A stretch of DNA of 64,000 nt from Limosilactobacillus frumenti DSM 13145 (GCF_001436045.1 NZ_AZER01000004.1:1-64000); one strand, 5' to 3'; positions 33,734-44,189 are shown, numbered from the stretch's first letter. Notes: generated by a model not told the origin, from the sequence alone. Numbers and translations: made by a program.

Positions 33734-36376
33734 TTACTTTAATTTTTGCTGCCAGCGGTACAGTTGATTCATAACTTCCATTGGGGTCATCCCCATTAAG
33801 TTCAATTCCTTCAACTGTTTAATGATCTGTTGATCAGTACTACTCATCTTATGCCGCTTAGGCGTGGCAAATAGCTCCAACTGACCATTGGATTCGACAA
33901 CAGGCTGTGTTGGTTGTTGGGGTTCAGAAACCGTTTGCTTAGCGAGTTCGTGTTCTTGAACCGGTTTACTTGACTGATCCCCTTCAACATTCGGCAGTTT
34001 AACTTGCTTACCTTCCAGTGACTTCAGAATATTGTCAGCCCGCTTGAGAAGCGGTTCAGGCATTCCCGCCAGTTTAGCTACATGAATCCCATAAGACTTA
34101 TCAGCGGGTCCGGCACTGACTTTATGGAGGAAGACCAGCTCACCGTTCTTTTCTGTAGCTCCCACGTGAACATTTTTAAGGCGGGGCAGCGTCCCTTCAA
34201 GCGCCGTCAATTCATGATAGTGGGTCGAAAAAAGTGTTTTGGCTCGAACATGCTTGTGCACGTACTCAATAATGGCTTGTGCTAATGCCATCCCATCATA
34301 TGTTGCCGTCCCCCGACCGATTTCATCAAAGAGAATTAAACTGCGGTCAGTCGCGTGCAGGAGAGCGTTGTTAGCTTCCATCATTTCCACCATAAAAGTA
34401 CTTTCCCCGGAAATCAGGTCATCAGCGGCCCCAATTCGCGTAAAGATTTGGTCAAAGATTGGCAGCTCAGCGCTTTTAGCAGGCACAAAGCATCCCATCT
34501 GGGCCATAATTGCTGTTAATGCTAATTGACGCATGTAGGTACTCTTCCCAGACATGTTTGGCCCCGTGATTAACAAGATATCAGTGGATTTATCCATCAT
34601 CACATCATTAGGAACATATTCCTGGTGCCCCATAAACTTTTCAACAACTGGATGCCGGCCATCCTTGATCTTCAGAACATGCCCATTATTCATCTTTGGA
34701 CGAACAAAATGGTAATCTTCAGAAACAACAGCGAAACTTTGCAGGACGTCCAGTTCAGATAAGGCACTTGCTAATACCTGGAGGCGTTTAATCTCCTTTT
34801 TGACTTGTTCACGAACCTTCACGAACAGGTCATACTCCAGTGCCGTTGACTTTTCTTGGGCACCTAGAATCAACGCTTCTTTTTCCTTTAATTCTGGGGT
34901 GGAAAAACGTTCAGCATTGACTAACGTTTGTTTCCGTTCATACCGGTCACGAGGGATCTTATCAAGGTTGACCTTGGTAACTTCGATGTAGTAACCAAAG
35001 ACGTGATTATAACCAATCTTCAAGTTATTAACCCCGGTAACTTGCCGTTCGTGTGCCTGAAGGTCGGCAATCCATTGTTTCCCGTTATTCATTGCATCGC
35101 GGTACTGGTCAAGCTGTTCATTATAGTGATCCTTAATTACCCCGCCCTCGGTAACCGAGATTGGTGGATCGTCAACAATGGCTTGTTCAATAAGACCAGC
35201 AATATCATCTAACGGATCTAGCCGTTTCTCGAGATCCGCAAAGACAGGCGAATCAAGGGTGTCTAACACGTAACGAATTTTAGGAACCTGCTGGAGTGAT
35301 GTTTTTAACTGAATTAGGTCACGTCCATTAACGCTTCCATAAGCAACTCGGCCAGCCAAACGTTCCAGGTCATAAACCTTGATTAATTCTTGCTGAAGAG
35401 TATTTCTTTCGAAATAATGGTCTAATAATTCCTGAACTTTATCCTGACGAGCGGTAATTTGATTAGCATCGATCAGCGGCCGATCCAACCACCGCTTCAA
35501 CAATCGACTACCCATTGCCGTCTTGGTCTCATCAAGCAGCCATGCCAAAGTTCCCTGACGTTTACCACTCCGCATATTAGTGGTCAATTCTAGGTTAGTC
35601 TTAGAATAATGATCAATCTTCATAAAAGAGCTTGGTTGGTAGGCAACGGCTTTTTGTAAGTGTGCTAATGAACGCTTTTGGGTAGTTAAAAGATATGATA
35701 CCAGAAGCGCAACAACAGCTTTTTCCCCATCATTATCTAGATCTTGACTGAGGTATGAAATTTCTGAGTTCTTCAAAATGGTGGGTTGATGCGATTGCAG
35801 AATATTACGCTTCGTTAACTGGTTCTTAATATCATCGGAAACCGAATCGTCAACCACAATTTCCTTAGTTTGAAGGTTAATTAATTCATTTAGAACGGCA
35901 TCATTTGTCGTCAAACTTGTCGTCTTAAGCTCTCCAGTCGAAAGGTCTGTGTACGCTAAGTTATACTGGTTATCGCGTTGTTGCAAAGCGGCCAGATAGT
36001 TATTTGAGCGTGCCTGTTCACCATTTAAATCCATCTGCGTTCCGGGGGTGATTAACCTCGTTACTGCACGCTTAACCATTCCCTTTGCCTTTTTGGGATC
36101 TTCCATCTGTTCACAGATAGCGACTTTATAACCTTTATCGATTAGAACGTCCACATAATTATCAACTGCCCGGTGAGGCACGCCACACATTGGGATTGGG
36201 TTCTTCGCACTATGATTACGCGTTGTGAGTGTTAGTTCGAGTAGCTGAGCTCCCTTGACTGCATCATCATTAAAAAGCTCATAGAAGTCTCCTAAACGAT
36301 AAAACAAGAAAGCATCTGGATACTGATCCTTAACTTTTTGGTACTGTTCCATCATTGGCGTTAATTTTTTTGCCAC
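33734..36376 (-). CDS. mutS: DNA mismatch recognition protein MutS
   Basis: MutS, 880 residues, full length. The mismatch-reading Phe-X-Glu is in GDFYELF (about residues 29-35). Walker A is [13 protein letters not shown] near 610, with [12 protein letters not shown] and STHYHEL following. The C-terminal beta-clamp-like and tetramer region is QLELFATP near 840. The start is GTG with GGGGTG upstream. First gene of mutS-mutL-ruvA-ruvB. Confidence 0.97.
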   Translation of the reverse strand: MAKKLTPMMEQYQKVKDQYPDAFLFYRLGDFYELFNDDAVKGAQLLELTLTTRNHSAKNPIPMCGVPHRAVDNYVDVLIDKGYKVAICEQMEDPKKAKGMVKRAVTRLITPGTQMDLNGEQARSNNYLAALQQRDNQYNLAYTDLSTGELKTTSLTTNDAVLNELINLQTKEIVVDDSVSDDIKNQLTKRNILQSHQPTILKNSEISYLSQDLDNDGEKAVVALLVSYLLTTQKRSLAHLQKAVAYQPSSFMKIDHYSKTNLELTTNMRSGKRQGTLAWLLDETKTAMGSRLLKRWLDRPLIDANQITARQDKVQELLDHYFERNTLQQELIKVYDLERLAGRVAYGSVNGRDLIQLKTSLQQVPKIRYVLDTLDSPVFADLEKRLDPLDDIAGLIEQAIVDDPPISVTEGGVIKDHYNEQLDQYRDAMNNGKQWIADLQAHERQVTGVNNLKIGYNHVFGYYIEVTKVNLDKIPRDRYERKQTLVNAERFSTPELKEKEALILGAQEKSTALEYDLFVKVREQVKKEIKRLQVLASALSELDVLQSFAVVSEDYHFVRPKMNNGHVLKIKDGRHPVVEKFMGHQEYVPNDVMMDKSTDILLITGPNMSGKSTYMRQLALTAIMAQMGCFVPAKSAELPIFDQIFTRIGAADDLISGESTFMVEMMEANNALLHATDRSLILFDEIGRGTATYDGMALAQAIIEYVHKHVRAKTLFSTHYHELTALEGTLPRLKNVHVGATEKNGELVFLHKVSAGPADKSYGIHVAKLAGMPEPLLKRADNILKSLEGKQVKLPNVEGDQSSKPVQEHELAKQTVSEPQQPTQPVVESNGQLELFATPKRHKMSSTDQQIIKQLKELNLMGMTPMEVMNQLYRWQQKLK

Positions 36377-36478
36377 TTAGTTCACCCCATTCATTTATCC
36401 TATTAATTATAAACGGTCTTCACCATAAATGGTGGTTTCCACAAAAAGAATTTTTCTCACAATAATATCATTGGATTA

Positions 36479-36524
36479 GAAAGACTCCTAGCATTCATTA
36501 AATTTGAACGCTAGGAGTCCTTTT
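36479..36524 (-). terminator. Rho-independent terminator after rny
   Basis: On the minus strand AAGGACTCCTAGCGTTCA pairs with TGAATGCTAGGAGTCTTT (one mismatch) around a seven-base loop. It is about 50 bases past the rny stop and separates rny from mutS. Confidence 0.85.
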
Positions 36525-36575
36525 AAAGTGAAGAGCACTTATATTGTAAAAAGTGGTTCACTGGTGATTATGTCT

Positions 36576-38138
36576 TTACTTAGCATAATCAACTGCACGT
36601 ACTTCGCGGATAACCGTTACCTTAATATGTCCAGGATACTCAAGTTCCTTTTCAATCTCATTCTTGATGTCATGAGAAAGAACAGTAGCTTGCAAGTCCG
36701 AGATCTTCTTTGGCTTAACAATTACCCGTAATTCACGACCAGCTTGAATGGCATAGCTATGGTCGACACCATTATGGTCATTAGCAATACTTTCTAATTT
36801 CTTGAGACGTTGAATATATTGTTCAAGTGATTCACTCCGCGCGCCAGGACGGGCCCCGGAAATAGCATCCGCTGCTTGCACTAATGCTGCAATCACTGAT
36901 TCAGCTGGAACATCACCGTGGTGAGAAGCAATCGTGTTGATAACCACTTTGTTTTCCTTATACTTACGGGTCAACTCAACACCGAGTTCAACGTGTGAAC
37001 CATCAACTTCATGATCAATGGCTTTGCCAATATCATGAAGGAGACCCGCCCGCTTAGCCAGGGTGACGTCTTCACCAAGTTCAGCAGCCATAATACCAGC
37101 TAATTTAGCAACTTCAATCGAGTGGTCAAGGACATTTTGTCCATAACTAGTCCGATATTTCATCCGGCCAACTGTCTTAATTAAATCAGGGTGCATAGAA
37201 TGAATGCCCAAATCAAACAGCGCCTGTTCACCCGTTTCGCGCAACTGGGTATCCATTTGCGCACGAGCCTTTTCAACAGCATCCTCAATACGCGCTGGAT
37301 GAATCCGCCCATCCTGAATCAGGTGTTCCAGGGCAATCTTAGCAATCTCCCGCCGAACAGGGTCAAAGCCACTTAGGACAACTGCCTCAGGAGTATCATC
37401 AATAATCAAATCGATCCCCGTCAAGGTTTCCAGTGTTCGAATATTACGACCTTCACGACCGATAATCCGGCCCTTCATGTCATCATTAGGCAGATTGACC
37501 ACCGTGACCGTCGCCTCTGATACGACGTCAGCAGCACTTCGTTGAATAGCTTCGACAATTAACTTCTTTGCTTGCCGGTCAGCCGTTAATTCAGCATTTT
37601 GTTCGCTATCACGAATCATCACTGCTCGTTCCGTCTTCAACTCGTCTTTAACCCGATTCAAGACCTCATTTTTGGCATCCTCATGGGATAATTGAGCAAC
37701 CTTTTCCAGTTCTGCTTGTCGTTTAGCGACTAGCTCTTCTGCATCTGCCTGCCGTTCCTGTAATTTCTTTTTCTGAACGTCTAAGGAATGTTCGCGTTTG
37801 CTGGCTGCCGTTTCTCGTTTTTCTAAGGCATCATCTTTATGATCCAGTGATGTTTCCCGCTGAAGAAGGCGATCTTCTTGCTTTTGAATCTCATTTCGCC
37901 GTTGTTTCAACTCATCCTCGACACTTTCACGATAACGATGACTTTCGTCCTTAGCTTCTAAGATGGCTTCTTTTTTAGCAGTTGCTGCTTCTTGCTTTGC
38001 CGAATGAATAATTTCTTCCGCACTTTGGTGGGCTTCAGCAATTTTCTTTTCATAAGAAAGCTTTCGAATTGCGTAACCGATAACAATACCGACAACAATA
38101 GCAAGCGCAGCTAAAATTAAGCTAAAAGCATCCATCAT
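36576..38138 (-). CDS. rny: Ribonuclease Y
   Basis: RNase Y, 520 residues, the membrane-anchored endonuclease that starts mRNA decay. N-terminal helix [18 protein letters not shown] (residues 6-23), a long coiled coil to about 200 ([19 protein letters not shown]-type), KH domain with [19 protein letters not shown] (about 226-244) and HD domain with [12 protein letters not shown] (about 364-375). Met2 is an equal start. It lies after recA in the conserved pgsA-cinA-recA-rny order but has its own promoter. Confidence 0.97.
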   Translation of the reverse strand: MMDAFSLILAALAIVVGIVIGYAIRKLSYEKKIAEAHQSAEEIIHSAKQEAATAKKEAILEAKDESHRYRESVEDELKQRRNEIQKQEDRLLQRETSLDHKDDALEKRETAASKREHSLDVQKKKLQERQADAEELVAKRQAELEKVAQLSHEDAKNEVLNRVKDELKTERAVMIRDSEQNAELTADRQAKKLIVEAIQRSAADVVSEATVTVVNLPNDDMKGRIIGREGRNIRTLETLTGIDLIIDDTPEAVVLSGFDPVRREIAKIALEHLIQDGRIHPARIEDAVEKARAQMDTQLRETGEQALFDLGIHSMHPDLIKTVGRMKYRTSYGQNVLDHSIEVAKLAGIMAAELGEDVTLAKRAGLLHDIGKAIDHEVDGSHVELGVELTRKYKENKVVINTIASHHGDVPAESVIAALVQAADAISGARPGARSESLEQYIQRLKKLESIANDHNGVDHSYAIQAGRELRVIVKPKKISDLQATVLSHDIKNEIEKELEYPGHIKVTVIREVRAVDYAK

Positions 38139-38226
38139 TTCACCTCCGCTTTCACTATTTAGTTGTTGGTTAAATTAATATTGTTTAATCTGATGTCCAG
38201 TTTATTAATTAAACCGCACATATTAA

Positions 38227-38255
38227 ATTTTAAGCTTGGACATTTTTAGTGTCAA
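38227..38255 (-). promoter_or_regulatory. Promoter of rny
   Basis: On the minus strand there is a consensus -35 TTGACA (38250-38255) and a -10 TAAAAT (38227-38232) with a 17-base spacer, giving a leader of about 80 bases. Confidence 0.75.
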
Positions 38256-38292
38256 CCATCTGACTACCCGAATCGATATATTAGCATCATAA

Positions 38293-38341
38293 ATCAAAGT
38301 TAGGGACTAGCTAACCAGTATGGCCTGCTAGTCCCTAACCT
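38293..38341 (-). terminator. Rho-independent terminator after recA
   Basis: On the minus strand GTTAGGGACTAGC and GCTAGTCCCTAAC form a perfect 13-bp stem (15-base loop), followed by TTTGATTT. It lies 31 bases past recA. Confidence 0.85.
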
Positions 38342-38371
38342 TTTTAAGCTGACACACCTCAGTCGATTAAA

Positions 38372-39439
38372 TTACTTTTTGGAAGCCTCTTCTAACGTTT
38401 CCTGCTTGGTAGTACCCTTCTTCTTAGGGTCATCTTCACTATTCTTCAACGGTTCCATTCCGTAAGCGACCCGAACCTTATTCATTAGTTCAGCCATCGC
38501 ATCTGGATGGTCAGCTAACCATTGTTTAGCATTTTCGCGGCCTTGACCAATCCGTTCATCGCCGTAAGAATACCAGGCACCACTCTTATTAACTAAGTCC
38601 TTTTCAACTGCCATATCAAGCAGTTCGCCAGTCTTAGAAATTCCTTCACCGTACATAATATCGACTTCCGCACGTTTGAATGGCGGTGCAACTTTGTTTT
38701 TAACAATCTTAATTTTAGTCCGGTTACCAACAACATTTGTACCGTTCTTAATCTGTTCAGCACGCCGAATTTCCATTCGAATGGTTGAATAGAACTTTAG
38801 TGCTCGGCCACCAGTGGTTGTTTCTGGATTACCAAACATCACGCCGACCTTTTCACGAATCTGATTAATAAAGATGGCAATGGTTTTTGTCTTATTAATT
38901 TCACCCGATAACTTCCGTAAAGCTTGTGACATTAAACGTGCTTGCAAGCCGACATGGGCGTCACCCATTTCACCTTCAATTTCAGCACGAGGAACTAGCG
39001 CAGCAACAGAGTCAACAACAACCAGGTCAACCGCTCCACTAGAAATTAACGCATCGGCAATTTCAAGACCTTCTTCACCCGTGTCGGGTTGTGACAATAG
39101 CAAGTCATCAACATTAACACCCAACGCTTCAGCATATTGAGGATCAAGAGCATTTTCGGCATCGATGTAGGCAGCAGTCCCACCCTGGCGTTGCACTTCT
39201 GCAACTGCTTGCAAAGCCACTGTCGTTTTCCCAGAACTTTCTGGTCCATAAATTTCGACGATCCGGCCACGAGGATAACCTCCGACACCCAATGCCTTGT
39301 CAATTGCTAACGAGCCACTGGATATGGTGGCAATTTTCATATCTGCCGCATCACCCATCCGCATGATTGATCCCTTACCAAAGTTCTTTTCAATCTTACG
39401 AATAGCAACATCAAGGGCAGCCTTTCGTTGATCAGCCAA
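38372..39439 (-). CDS. recA: Recombinase RecA
   Basis: RecA, 355 residues. Walker A is [12 protein letters not shown] (about residues 65-76), Walker [13 protein letters not shown] (about 138-149), and the DNA-binding loops [15 protein letters not shown] and [16 protein letters not shown] are present. The C-terminal tail is charged and Lys/Glu rich. The start is TTG at 39439 with AAAGGAGG seven bases upstream. It follows cinA by 88 bases; a perfect LexA box covers the cinA end. Confidence 0.98.
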   Translation of the reverse strand: MADQRKAALDVAIRKIEKNFGKGSIMRMGDAADMKIATISSGSLAIDKALGVGGYPRGRIVEIYGPESSGKTTVALQAVAEVQRQGGTAAYIDAENALDPQYAEALGVNVDDLLLSQPDTGEEGLEIADALISSGAVDLVVVDSVAALVPRAEIEGEMGDAHVGLQARLMSQALRKLSGEINKTKTIAIFINQIREKVGVMFGNPETTTGGRALKFYSTIRMEIRRAEQIKNGTNVVGNRTKIKIVKNKVAPPFKRAEVDIMYGEGISKTGELLDMAVEKDLVNKSGAWYSYGDERIGQGRENAKQWLADHPDAMAELMNKVRVAYGMEPLKNSEDDPKKKGTTKQETLEEASKK

Positions 39440-39512
39440 ATTAATTCCTCCTTTGACACGATTTACACAAACATAATAATAACAGTTTCCGGCAAAAAAA
39501 CAAGAATTTTAG

Positions 39513-39526
39513 CGAACAATGGTTCG
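39513..39526. promoter_or_regulatory. LexA (DinR-type) SOS box at recA
   Basis: CGAACAATGGTTCG is a perfect match to the Gram-positive SOS box CGAAC-N4-GTTCG. It lies beside the cinA stop codon and just upstream of a recA promoter with -35 TTGTTT and -10 TATTAT (16-base spacer) near 39473-39500. LexA bound here would repress recA and could block reading through from cinA. Confidence 0.85.
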
Positions 39527-39527
39527 A

Positions 39528-40763
39528 TTATTTTTGCAAGGCCGTATAGACCATTTGTAAACCATATTGAACAGCTAATTGGCGAATTTGTTGGCGCGAG
39601 TAATTGCTTGGCAACCGTAATTGCTTCGTTTGCGTTGGGTGCCCCGCTCGTGACATTCCCAGCCAAACAGTGCCAGCTGGATGGCCTTCTAATGCGTCAG
39701 GTCCGGCAACGCCTGTAAAGCCCAAGCCGACCTCAACATTCATTTTGCGACGGCATCCTTCCGCCATTGCTGCAGCGGTTTGGGCACTAACCACGCCGTT
39801 TTGATCCACAACGTCAACTGGAACACCAATCAACTTTTCCTTTGCACTAGCTGCGTAGGTAACAAAGCCCCCGTCAAAAACATTAGAAGCACCAGGAACG
39901 GAGCAAATCGTACTCTGGAACATTCCACCCGTTAAACTCTCCGCGGCCGTGATTTTATTGCCTCGTTGTTTTAGCAACTTAACAACAGTCGTTGCTAAGT
40001 CGAAGTGATCACCGGAACCAAGGTAATAAGGTTGTTCTTTAGCAATAATTTGCGCACACAGTTTATCCATCATCTGCGGATTAGCATGCTCGTCTTTGCT
40101 TACTACCCGAATTGTAATATCAGTTGGCTTAACATATGAGGTAACTGAAAACTGTGGAAAGTCATGACAAACAGGGGCCAGATCAGTCATTAATAGTGAT
40201 TCAGGACGGCCTAAGAAGTGCAAACTTTGCGCTAATAGTGATTGTTGAAGGTGGAAGTAATCCTTTAAGCGGGGACTTACTTCTAAGTCAATCATCGCCT
40301 GTAGCTCAACCGGTGGCCCGGGTAAAACGATGACGACCGAGTGCTGATTGTCCAGCCAACTTCCCAAAGCTAAACCATTTGTGTTGGGAACTGGTTGACC
40401 AAGGTACTGTGCCTGACGTTTATTTTCTGGTCGTAATTGAATTTGGCGTTGTTGAAAAATTGTCTGAATATGTTTCCACTGCTCCATACTTGTTTGAAGC
40501 CGACTATTGGTTCCAGCGGCCACAGCTGTCAACGTAACATCGTCAGCGGTCGGTCCCAAACCGCCAGTAACTAATACCAGGTCATTGTTTTTTATCTCCG
40601 CTTTAACTAACTCACTAATAGCTGTTAAGTCATCACCAACTGTGATTACTTTCTGAATATTTAACCCAATCTTCCGTAGTTGCTGACAAATATAAGATGC
40701 ATTACTGTTTGTAATTTCACCTCGTAACAATTCATCACCAACAGAAATAATTACACTCCTCAT
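39528..40763 (-). CDS. cinA: CinA (competence/damage-inducible protein A)
   Basis: CinA, 411 residues. The N-terminal MoCF-binding-like (MogA) domain shows SVGDELLRGEITNSNASYI and VTGGLGPTADDVT; the C-terminal CinA domain (NMN deamidase-like) shows TAAESLTGGMFQSTIC, GGFVTYAASAKEKLIGV and GVAGPDALEGHPAGTVWLG. In naturally competent species it is cotranscribed with recA and links to DNA uptake; its enzymatic role is pyridine nucleotide recycling. The ATG has GGAGG seven bases upstream, and it has its own promoter. Confidence 0.95.
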   Translation of the reverse strand: MRSVIISVGDELLRGEITNSNASYICQQLRKIGLNIQKVITVGDDLTAISELVKAEIKNNDLVLVTGGLGPTADDVTLTAVAAGTNSRLQTSMEQWKHIQTIFQQRQIQLRPENKRQAQYLGQPVPNTNGLALGSWLDNQHSVVIVLPGPPVELQAMIDLEVSPRLKDYFHLQQSLLAQSLHFLGRPESLLMTDLAPVCHDFPQFSVTSYVKPTDITIRVVSKDEHANPQMMDKLCAQIIAKEQPYYLGSGDHFDLATTVVKLLKQRGNKITAAESLTGGMFQSTICSVPGASNVFDGGFVTYAASAKEKLIGVPVDVVDQNGVVSAQTAAAMAEGCRRKMNVEVGLGFTGVAGPDALEGHPAGTVWLGMSRAGHPTQTKQLRLPSNYSRQQIRQLAVQYGLQMVYTALQK

Positions 40764-40792
40764 TTTTTTGCCTCCACATATTAGTTACGTAA

Positions 40793-40822
40793 ATTATACC
40801 GAATTTCATTTTTTTAGTACAA
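40793..40822 (-). promoter_or_regulatory. Promoter of cinA-recA
   Basis: On the minus strand there is a -35 TTGTAC (40817-40822) and a perfect -10 TATAAT (40793-40798) with an 18-base spacer, 29 bases before the cinA start. Confidence 0.65.
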
Positions 40823-40877
40823 AATCCTGTTTAGCAACGTAAACAACTCGTCCATAAATGACCGAGCTAGTGATAAC

Positions 40878-40907
40878 AAAAAGGAGGCGGGTCATCCCCT
40901 CCTCCTT
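40878..40907 (-). terminator. Rho-independent terminator after the antiporter gene
   Basis: On the minus strand AAGGAGG and CCTCCTT form the outer stem with inner GGG/CCC pairs, followed by TTTTTG. It stands about 95 bases past the transporter stop and upstream of the cinA promoter. Confidence 0.75.
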
Positions 40908-41000
40908 CTAGGATTGCGTATTGATACAACTAACTTTGACTAACTATTAGCGGGTCAGTCTTCCCGTTATTTGTATTTGTACCATTTTCGTTCTATAAAA

Positions 41001-42347
41001 CTAGTTTTCAGCAGCTTCCTTAGCAACCCGGTTTTCATTGATTAAGATGTAAATCAACAGAACCAATGCTAAAGCAGAAGCAGTGTAAAGGACACTGTTA
41101 CTTGCCACCCAACCGAACTTAGAAACTAAGATCCCGATTAAGGCAGTAGCCAAGGTTTCACCAAAAATGTATTGGAAGAAGCCCATGAATCCGGTTGATG
41201 AACCAACGGCGAATTTAGGAACCGCTTCGTTAACCATCAAACCGACCAAAGTCAGTGGAGCATAAATCAAAGTACCCATGATGAAGAGTACAGTAACGAT
41301 AAATGCGTGGTTACTACTGAAGAAGTAAACCGTTAAGCATAAGATTAACAGGACAACACAAGCGATACATACAAGTGCCCGACGACCCTTCAATGCATCA
41401 GAAATTGCCCCCATGATGATAACACCAGGAACAGATGCCAATTCAAAAATCCCAACAAGCCACTTAGCAAAAGCAGGACTGAAGCCCTTAGACTGGACTA
41501 GGTATGAAGGAATCCAACTCATGATCCCGTAACGAACCAAGTACAGTGACATTGAAGTCAAAGTAATGGCCCAAACAACCTTGTTAGTCAAGATATACTT
41601 AACAAAGATTTGTGGCAAGGTTAACTTAGTCAATTCTAAAGAGGTCTTCTTACCATCTTCAGTGATAACTTCATCACCAGTATATTCGGAAATACTTGGC
41701 AAACCAACAGTTGTTGGACGGTCAGAACCAGCCAGTAAAACAAAGGCAGCGATGATCAAAGAAACAACTGATGCTGTGTAGAACACAGCAGGGATAGAAC
41801 CAGCAAACATGAAGGTTGCTAATTGAACAACCGCAACACAGACAAAGGCACCGGCATTGTGGGCAGATGACCAAATGGAGTAAATTGCTCCACGGTGCTT
41901 CTTACACCACCACAGTTGGACGATCCGCTGACATGCCGCAGCACCCATCCCTTGGGCAACTGACATAACCAGCATTAAAATCATCATAACGTACAGGTTC
42001 TTGGTTGCACCTAAGCCAAAGTTCAGCAGTGCAGAAAGGATTAACCCGGTTGCCAAATAACGGTTAGGATTACTCTTATCACTCAATGCACCCATGAACA
42101 GTTTAGAAATCCCATAACCAATCCCGAAACAGGATAAAACCATTCCGACTTCAGCAGTTGTGAAGCCGTATTGTTTCATGATGTCGTTTTGTTCGGTTGT
42201 GAAAATTAAACGAATAACATAATAGCCAATATAGCCGATACAAATCGACAACAGCACACCAGTCTGACGCCACTTATAAACGGAAGAAATCCGTTCTTTT
42301 GGTACTTTAACCTTGGCATCAGGAGCTGGTTTCAAGAATGAAAGCAT
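41001..42347 (-). CDS. MFS organophosphate:phosphate antiporter (OPA family; UhpT/GlpT-like)
   Basis: A 448-residue MFS protein of about 12 helices. The OPA signature region is YIGYYVIRLIF (about residues 38-48), followed by TTAEVGMVLSCFGIGYGISK and GALSDKSNPNRYLATG (loop 2-3), which matches UhpT/GlpT/PgtP rather than sugar MFS transporters. It probably exchanges phosphate for a sugar phosphate or glycerol phosphate; the substrate is not readable from sequence. It has a good promoter and a terminator of its own, between pgsA and cinA, which are otherwise neighbours, so it looks like an inserted single-gene cassette. Confidence 0.85.
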   Translation of the reverse strand: MLSFLKPAPDAKVKVPKERISSVYKWRQTGVLLSICIGYIGYYVIRLIFTTEQNDIMKQYGFTTAEVGMVLSCFGIGYGISKLFMGALSDKSNPNRYLATGLILSALLNFGLGATKNLYVMMILMLVMSVAQGMGAAACQRIVQLWWCKKHRGAIYSIWSSAHNAGAFVCVAVVQLATFMFAGSIPAVFYTASVVSLIIAAFVLLAGSDRPTTVGLPSISEYTGDEVITEDGKKTSLELTKLTLPQIFVKYILTNKVVWAITLTSMSLYLVRYGIMSWIPSYLVQSKGFSPAFAKWLVGIFELASVPGVIIMGAISDALKGRRALVCIACVVLLILCLTVYFFSSNHAFIVTVLFIMGTLIYAPLTLVGLMVNEAVPKFAVGSSTGFMGFFQYIFGETLATALIGILVSKFGWVASNSVLYTASALALVLLIYILINENRVAKEAAEN

Positions 42348-42397
42348 AAATACATCTCCTTAAAAATATGCAATCCCTTTCATAAAGGTACAGCCCA

Positions 42398-42426
42398 ATT
42401 ATACATGATTCATTAATGAATAACAA
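42398..42426 (-). promoter_or_regulatory. Promoter of the organophosphate antiporter gene
   Basis: On the minus strand there is a -35 TTGTTA (42421-42426) and a perfect -10 TATAAT (42398-42403) with a 17-base spacer. The leader is about 45 bases, with AAGGAG before the ATG. Confidence 0.7.
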
Positions 42427-42448
42427 TTACTGGTCCATAATTGCAAAC

Positions 42449-42491
42449 GAAAAGCAGGTAAACCACGTTTTTTACCACGTTTTACCTGCTT
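42449..42491 (-). terminator. Rho-independent terminator after pgsA
   Basis: On the minus strand AAGCAGGTAAA and TTTACCTGCTT form an 11-bp stem enclosing a repeat (ACGTGGT twice), followed by TTCGTTT. It begins about 10 bases past the pgsA stop. Confidence 0.75.
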
Positions 42492-42501
42492 ATTTTGATA
42501 T

Positions 42502-43089
42502 TTATTTAAATCCGTCTGAGAAGACTCCCCGTCCTTGAATGAAATAATCCACTCCAGAGTAAACGGTAAAGAAAAGACAGATATATAACATAATCTGACC
42601 AAACGGAATGTGCCAAATTGCAAAGATAACGTTATTCATTAGTAAGAAGATGATGGCAATAAACTGCGTAGTAGTTTTAATCTTACCAGGCATTTTGGCA
42701 GCTAAAACAATGCCATCTTGTTCCACCAACAGGAGCCGCAAACCAGTAACGGATAATTCCCGCCAGATAATAATTGCGGTTACCCATGCGGGAACGACTT
42801 GGCTACCTGTCAAAACGATAAAAGCAGTCATTACTAGTAACTTATCTGCCAATGGATCCGTAAACTTACCAAAGTTAGTAACGAGGTGGTTCTTACGGGC
42901 AATCCGACCGTCCAAATTATCAGTAATGGTGGCCGCGATAAACAAGATTGCCGCGATCAATTGAGCTAATGGAATCGTTGCACCCCAGAAAGTCACACTA
43001 CCCCATGATTGAAGTGGGAGCACCATTAACAATAAGAAAAATGGAATAATGATTAACCGCACAACGGTTAATTTATTTGGTAAATTCAC
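42502..43089 (-). CDS. pgsA: CDP-diacylglycerol-glycerol-3-phosphate 3-phosphatidyltransferase
   Basis: PgsA, 195 residues, commits CDP-diacylglycerol to phosphatidylglycerol in the membrane. The CDP-alcohol phosphotransferase motif is complete: DGRIAR, eight residues, G, three, D, three, D (DGRIARKNHLVTNF then GKFTDPLAD, about residues 64-86). About five to six helices follow. It lies 14 bases after rodZ. Confidence 0.95.
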   Translation of the reverse strand: MNLPNKLTVVRLIIIPFFLLLMVLPLQSWGSVTFWGATIPLAQLIAAILFIAATITDNLDGRIARKNHLVTNFGKFTDPLADKLLVMTAFIVLTGSQVVPAWVTAIIIWRELSVTGLRLLLVEQDGIVLAAKMPGKIKTTTQFIAIIFLLMNNVIFAIWHIPFGQIMLYICLFFTVYSGVDYFIQGRGVFSDGFK

Positions 43090-43103
43090 TGCTGATTCCT
43101 CCG

Positions 43104-44189
43104 TTATTGACGATTATTAGTTGTGGCTGCTTGTTGGTTACCACCATTTGTTTGCGTGTTCGTTGTTCCGGTAGTTGGCCGGTTAGTGGCTGTGGTGTTC
43201 TGATTTGGTGCTGTAGTTGTCCGACTAGTAGCGGTCGTCGTGTTGTTTTGGCGAGTGGTCTGACCATTGCGGTTTGCGGCTGCACTAGTTGCACTGCTGG
43301 ATGAAGAACGGTTATTGCCAAAGTGGATGGTAATTGTCCGAGTATTATTGTACCGACCGGAGTCCGTAAAGTTGATCGTCTTACCATTCAGCTTCAGTGT
43401 CGTCCCTGATGCATTACCGACCGTAATGACAACCGTATTGGCATTCCGTCGAATCGTAACGTTGGCCTTACTATTAGCATCCATCGTCCGACTGAATGCA
43501 CTTGTTCCATCAGTTGTTACACTATTCCAAGCCCGTTGCTTGGCAGTAATTTGCAGTCGAGCATCTTTCTTCAGTGAGGAGGCGTTGTACACAACACTGT
43601 TGTTATTCCGTGAAGATTCAGTTAATTTAACACTTTGTGCGGTTGACTTAGTCTTCTTGTGATGAACAGCTTTCTTATGTGAACTTGCCTTCTTCCGGCT
43701 TTCACCCGAAACTGAAACAGAGCTATTATCGATCTTCGTTGATGAATCCTGGTGGCCACGAACAATAGCAGTTACCCAGATAGCGGCCAATACAATAATA
43801 ATGACACAAGCAATAATGATTGTTGGCAAATGCTTACGCAGCTTGCTGACGCTGCCACTAACAGTCTTTCGTTGACTGGCCCGCGTTTCAACCGCTTGAC
43901 TAATGTGATCAGAGTATTCTTCTGTCTTAGTCTTTGGTAATTGCTCATCAAATTCCTTTAACAGGTCATTACCGTCAAGACCCACTGTATCAGCATATTG
44001 CTTTACAAATGCCCGCACATAGAAGTCACCGGGTAATTCATCAAATTTTTCATCTTCAATGGCAATCAAATACCGTTTTTGAATCTTAGTGAGTTGCTGA
44101 AGATCATCTAACGTGTAGCCCTTGCTTTGCCGAGCTGCTTGTAGTTTTTGTCCAATCTTAACTTGAGATTCCTGTTCTTTCTCACTCAT
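43104..44189 (-). CDS. rodZ: RodZ-like helix-turn-helix membrane protein (DUF4115)
   Basis: RodZ homologue, 361 residues. Cytoplasmic Xre-type helix-turn-helix at residues 10-75 (GQKLQAARQSKGYTLDDLQQ), a single helix near 128-148 (TIIIACVIIIVLAAIWVTAIV), then an outside Ser/Lys-rich linker and the DUF4115 beta domain (about 200-290). The last 70 residues are almost entirely Thr, Asn, Gln and Ser. RodZ links MreB to cell-wall synthesis in rods; mreBCD is at 49.6-52.1 kb. Order ymfF-ymfH-rodZ-pgsA is conserved. Confidence 0.93.
   Translation of the reverse strand: MSEKEQESQVKIGQKLQAARQSKGYTLDDLQQLTKIQKRYLIAIEDEKFDELPGDFYVRAFVKQYADTVGLDGNDLLKEFDEQLPKTKTEEYSDHISQAVETRASQRKTVSGSVSKLRKHLPTIIIACVIIIVLAAIWVTAIVRGHQDSSTKIDNSSVSVSGESRKKASSHKKAVHHKKTKSTAQSVKLTESSRNNNSVVYNASSLKKDARLQITAKQRAWNSVTTDGTSAFSRTMDANSKANVTIRRNANTVVITVGNASGTTLKLNGKTINFTDSGRYNNTRTITIHFGNNRSSSSSATSAAANRNGQTTRQNNTTTATSRTTTAPNQNTTATNRPTTGTTNTQTNGGNQQAATTNNRQ

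Noticed and set aside
43110-43300. Short tandem repeats suggestive of CRISPR or satellite DNA
   Set aside because: They are coding repeats of Thr/Asn/Gln codons within rodZ, irregular and without spacers.
43073-43387. 104-codon minus-strand ORF overlapping rodZ and pgsA
   Set aside because: Out-of-frame reading of the low-complexity rodZ tail; both overlapped genes are well supported.
43267-43662. 131-codon plus-strand ORF opposite rodZ
   Set aside because: Open frame caused by the Thr/Asn repeat codons of rodZ on the other strand; no start signals.
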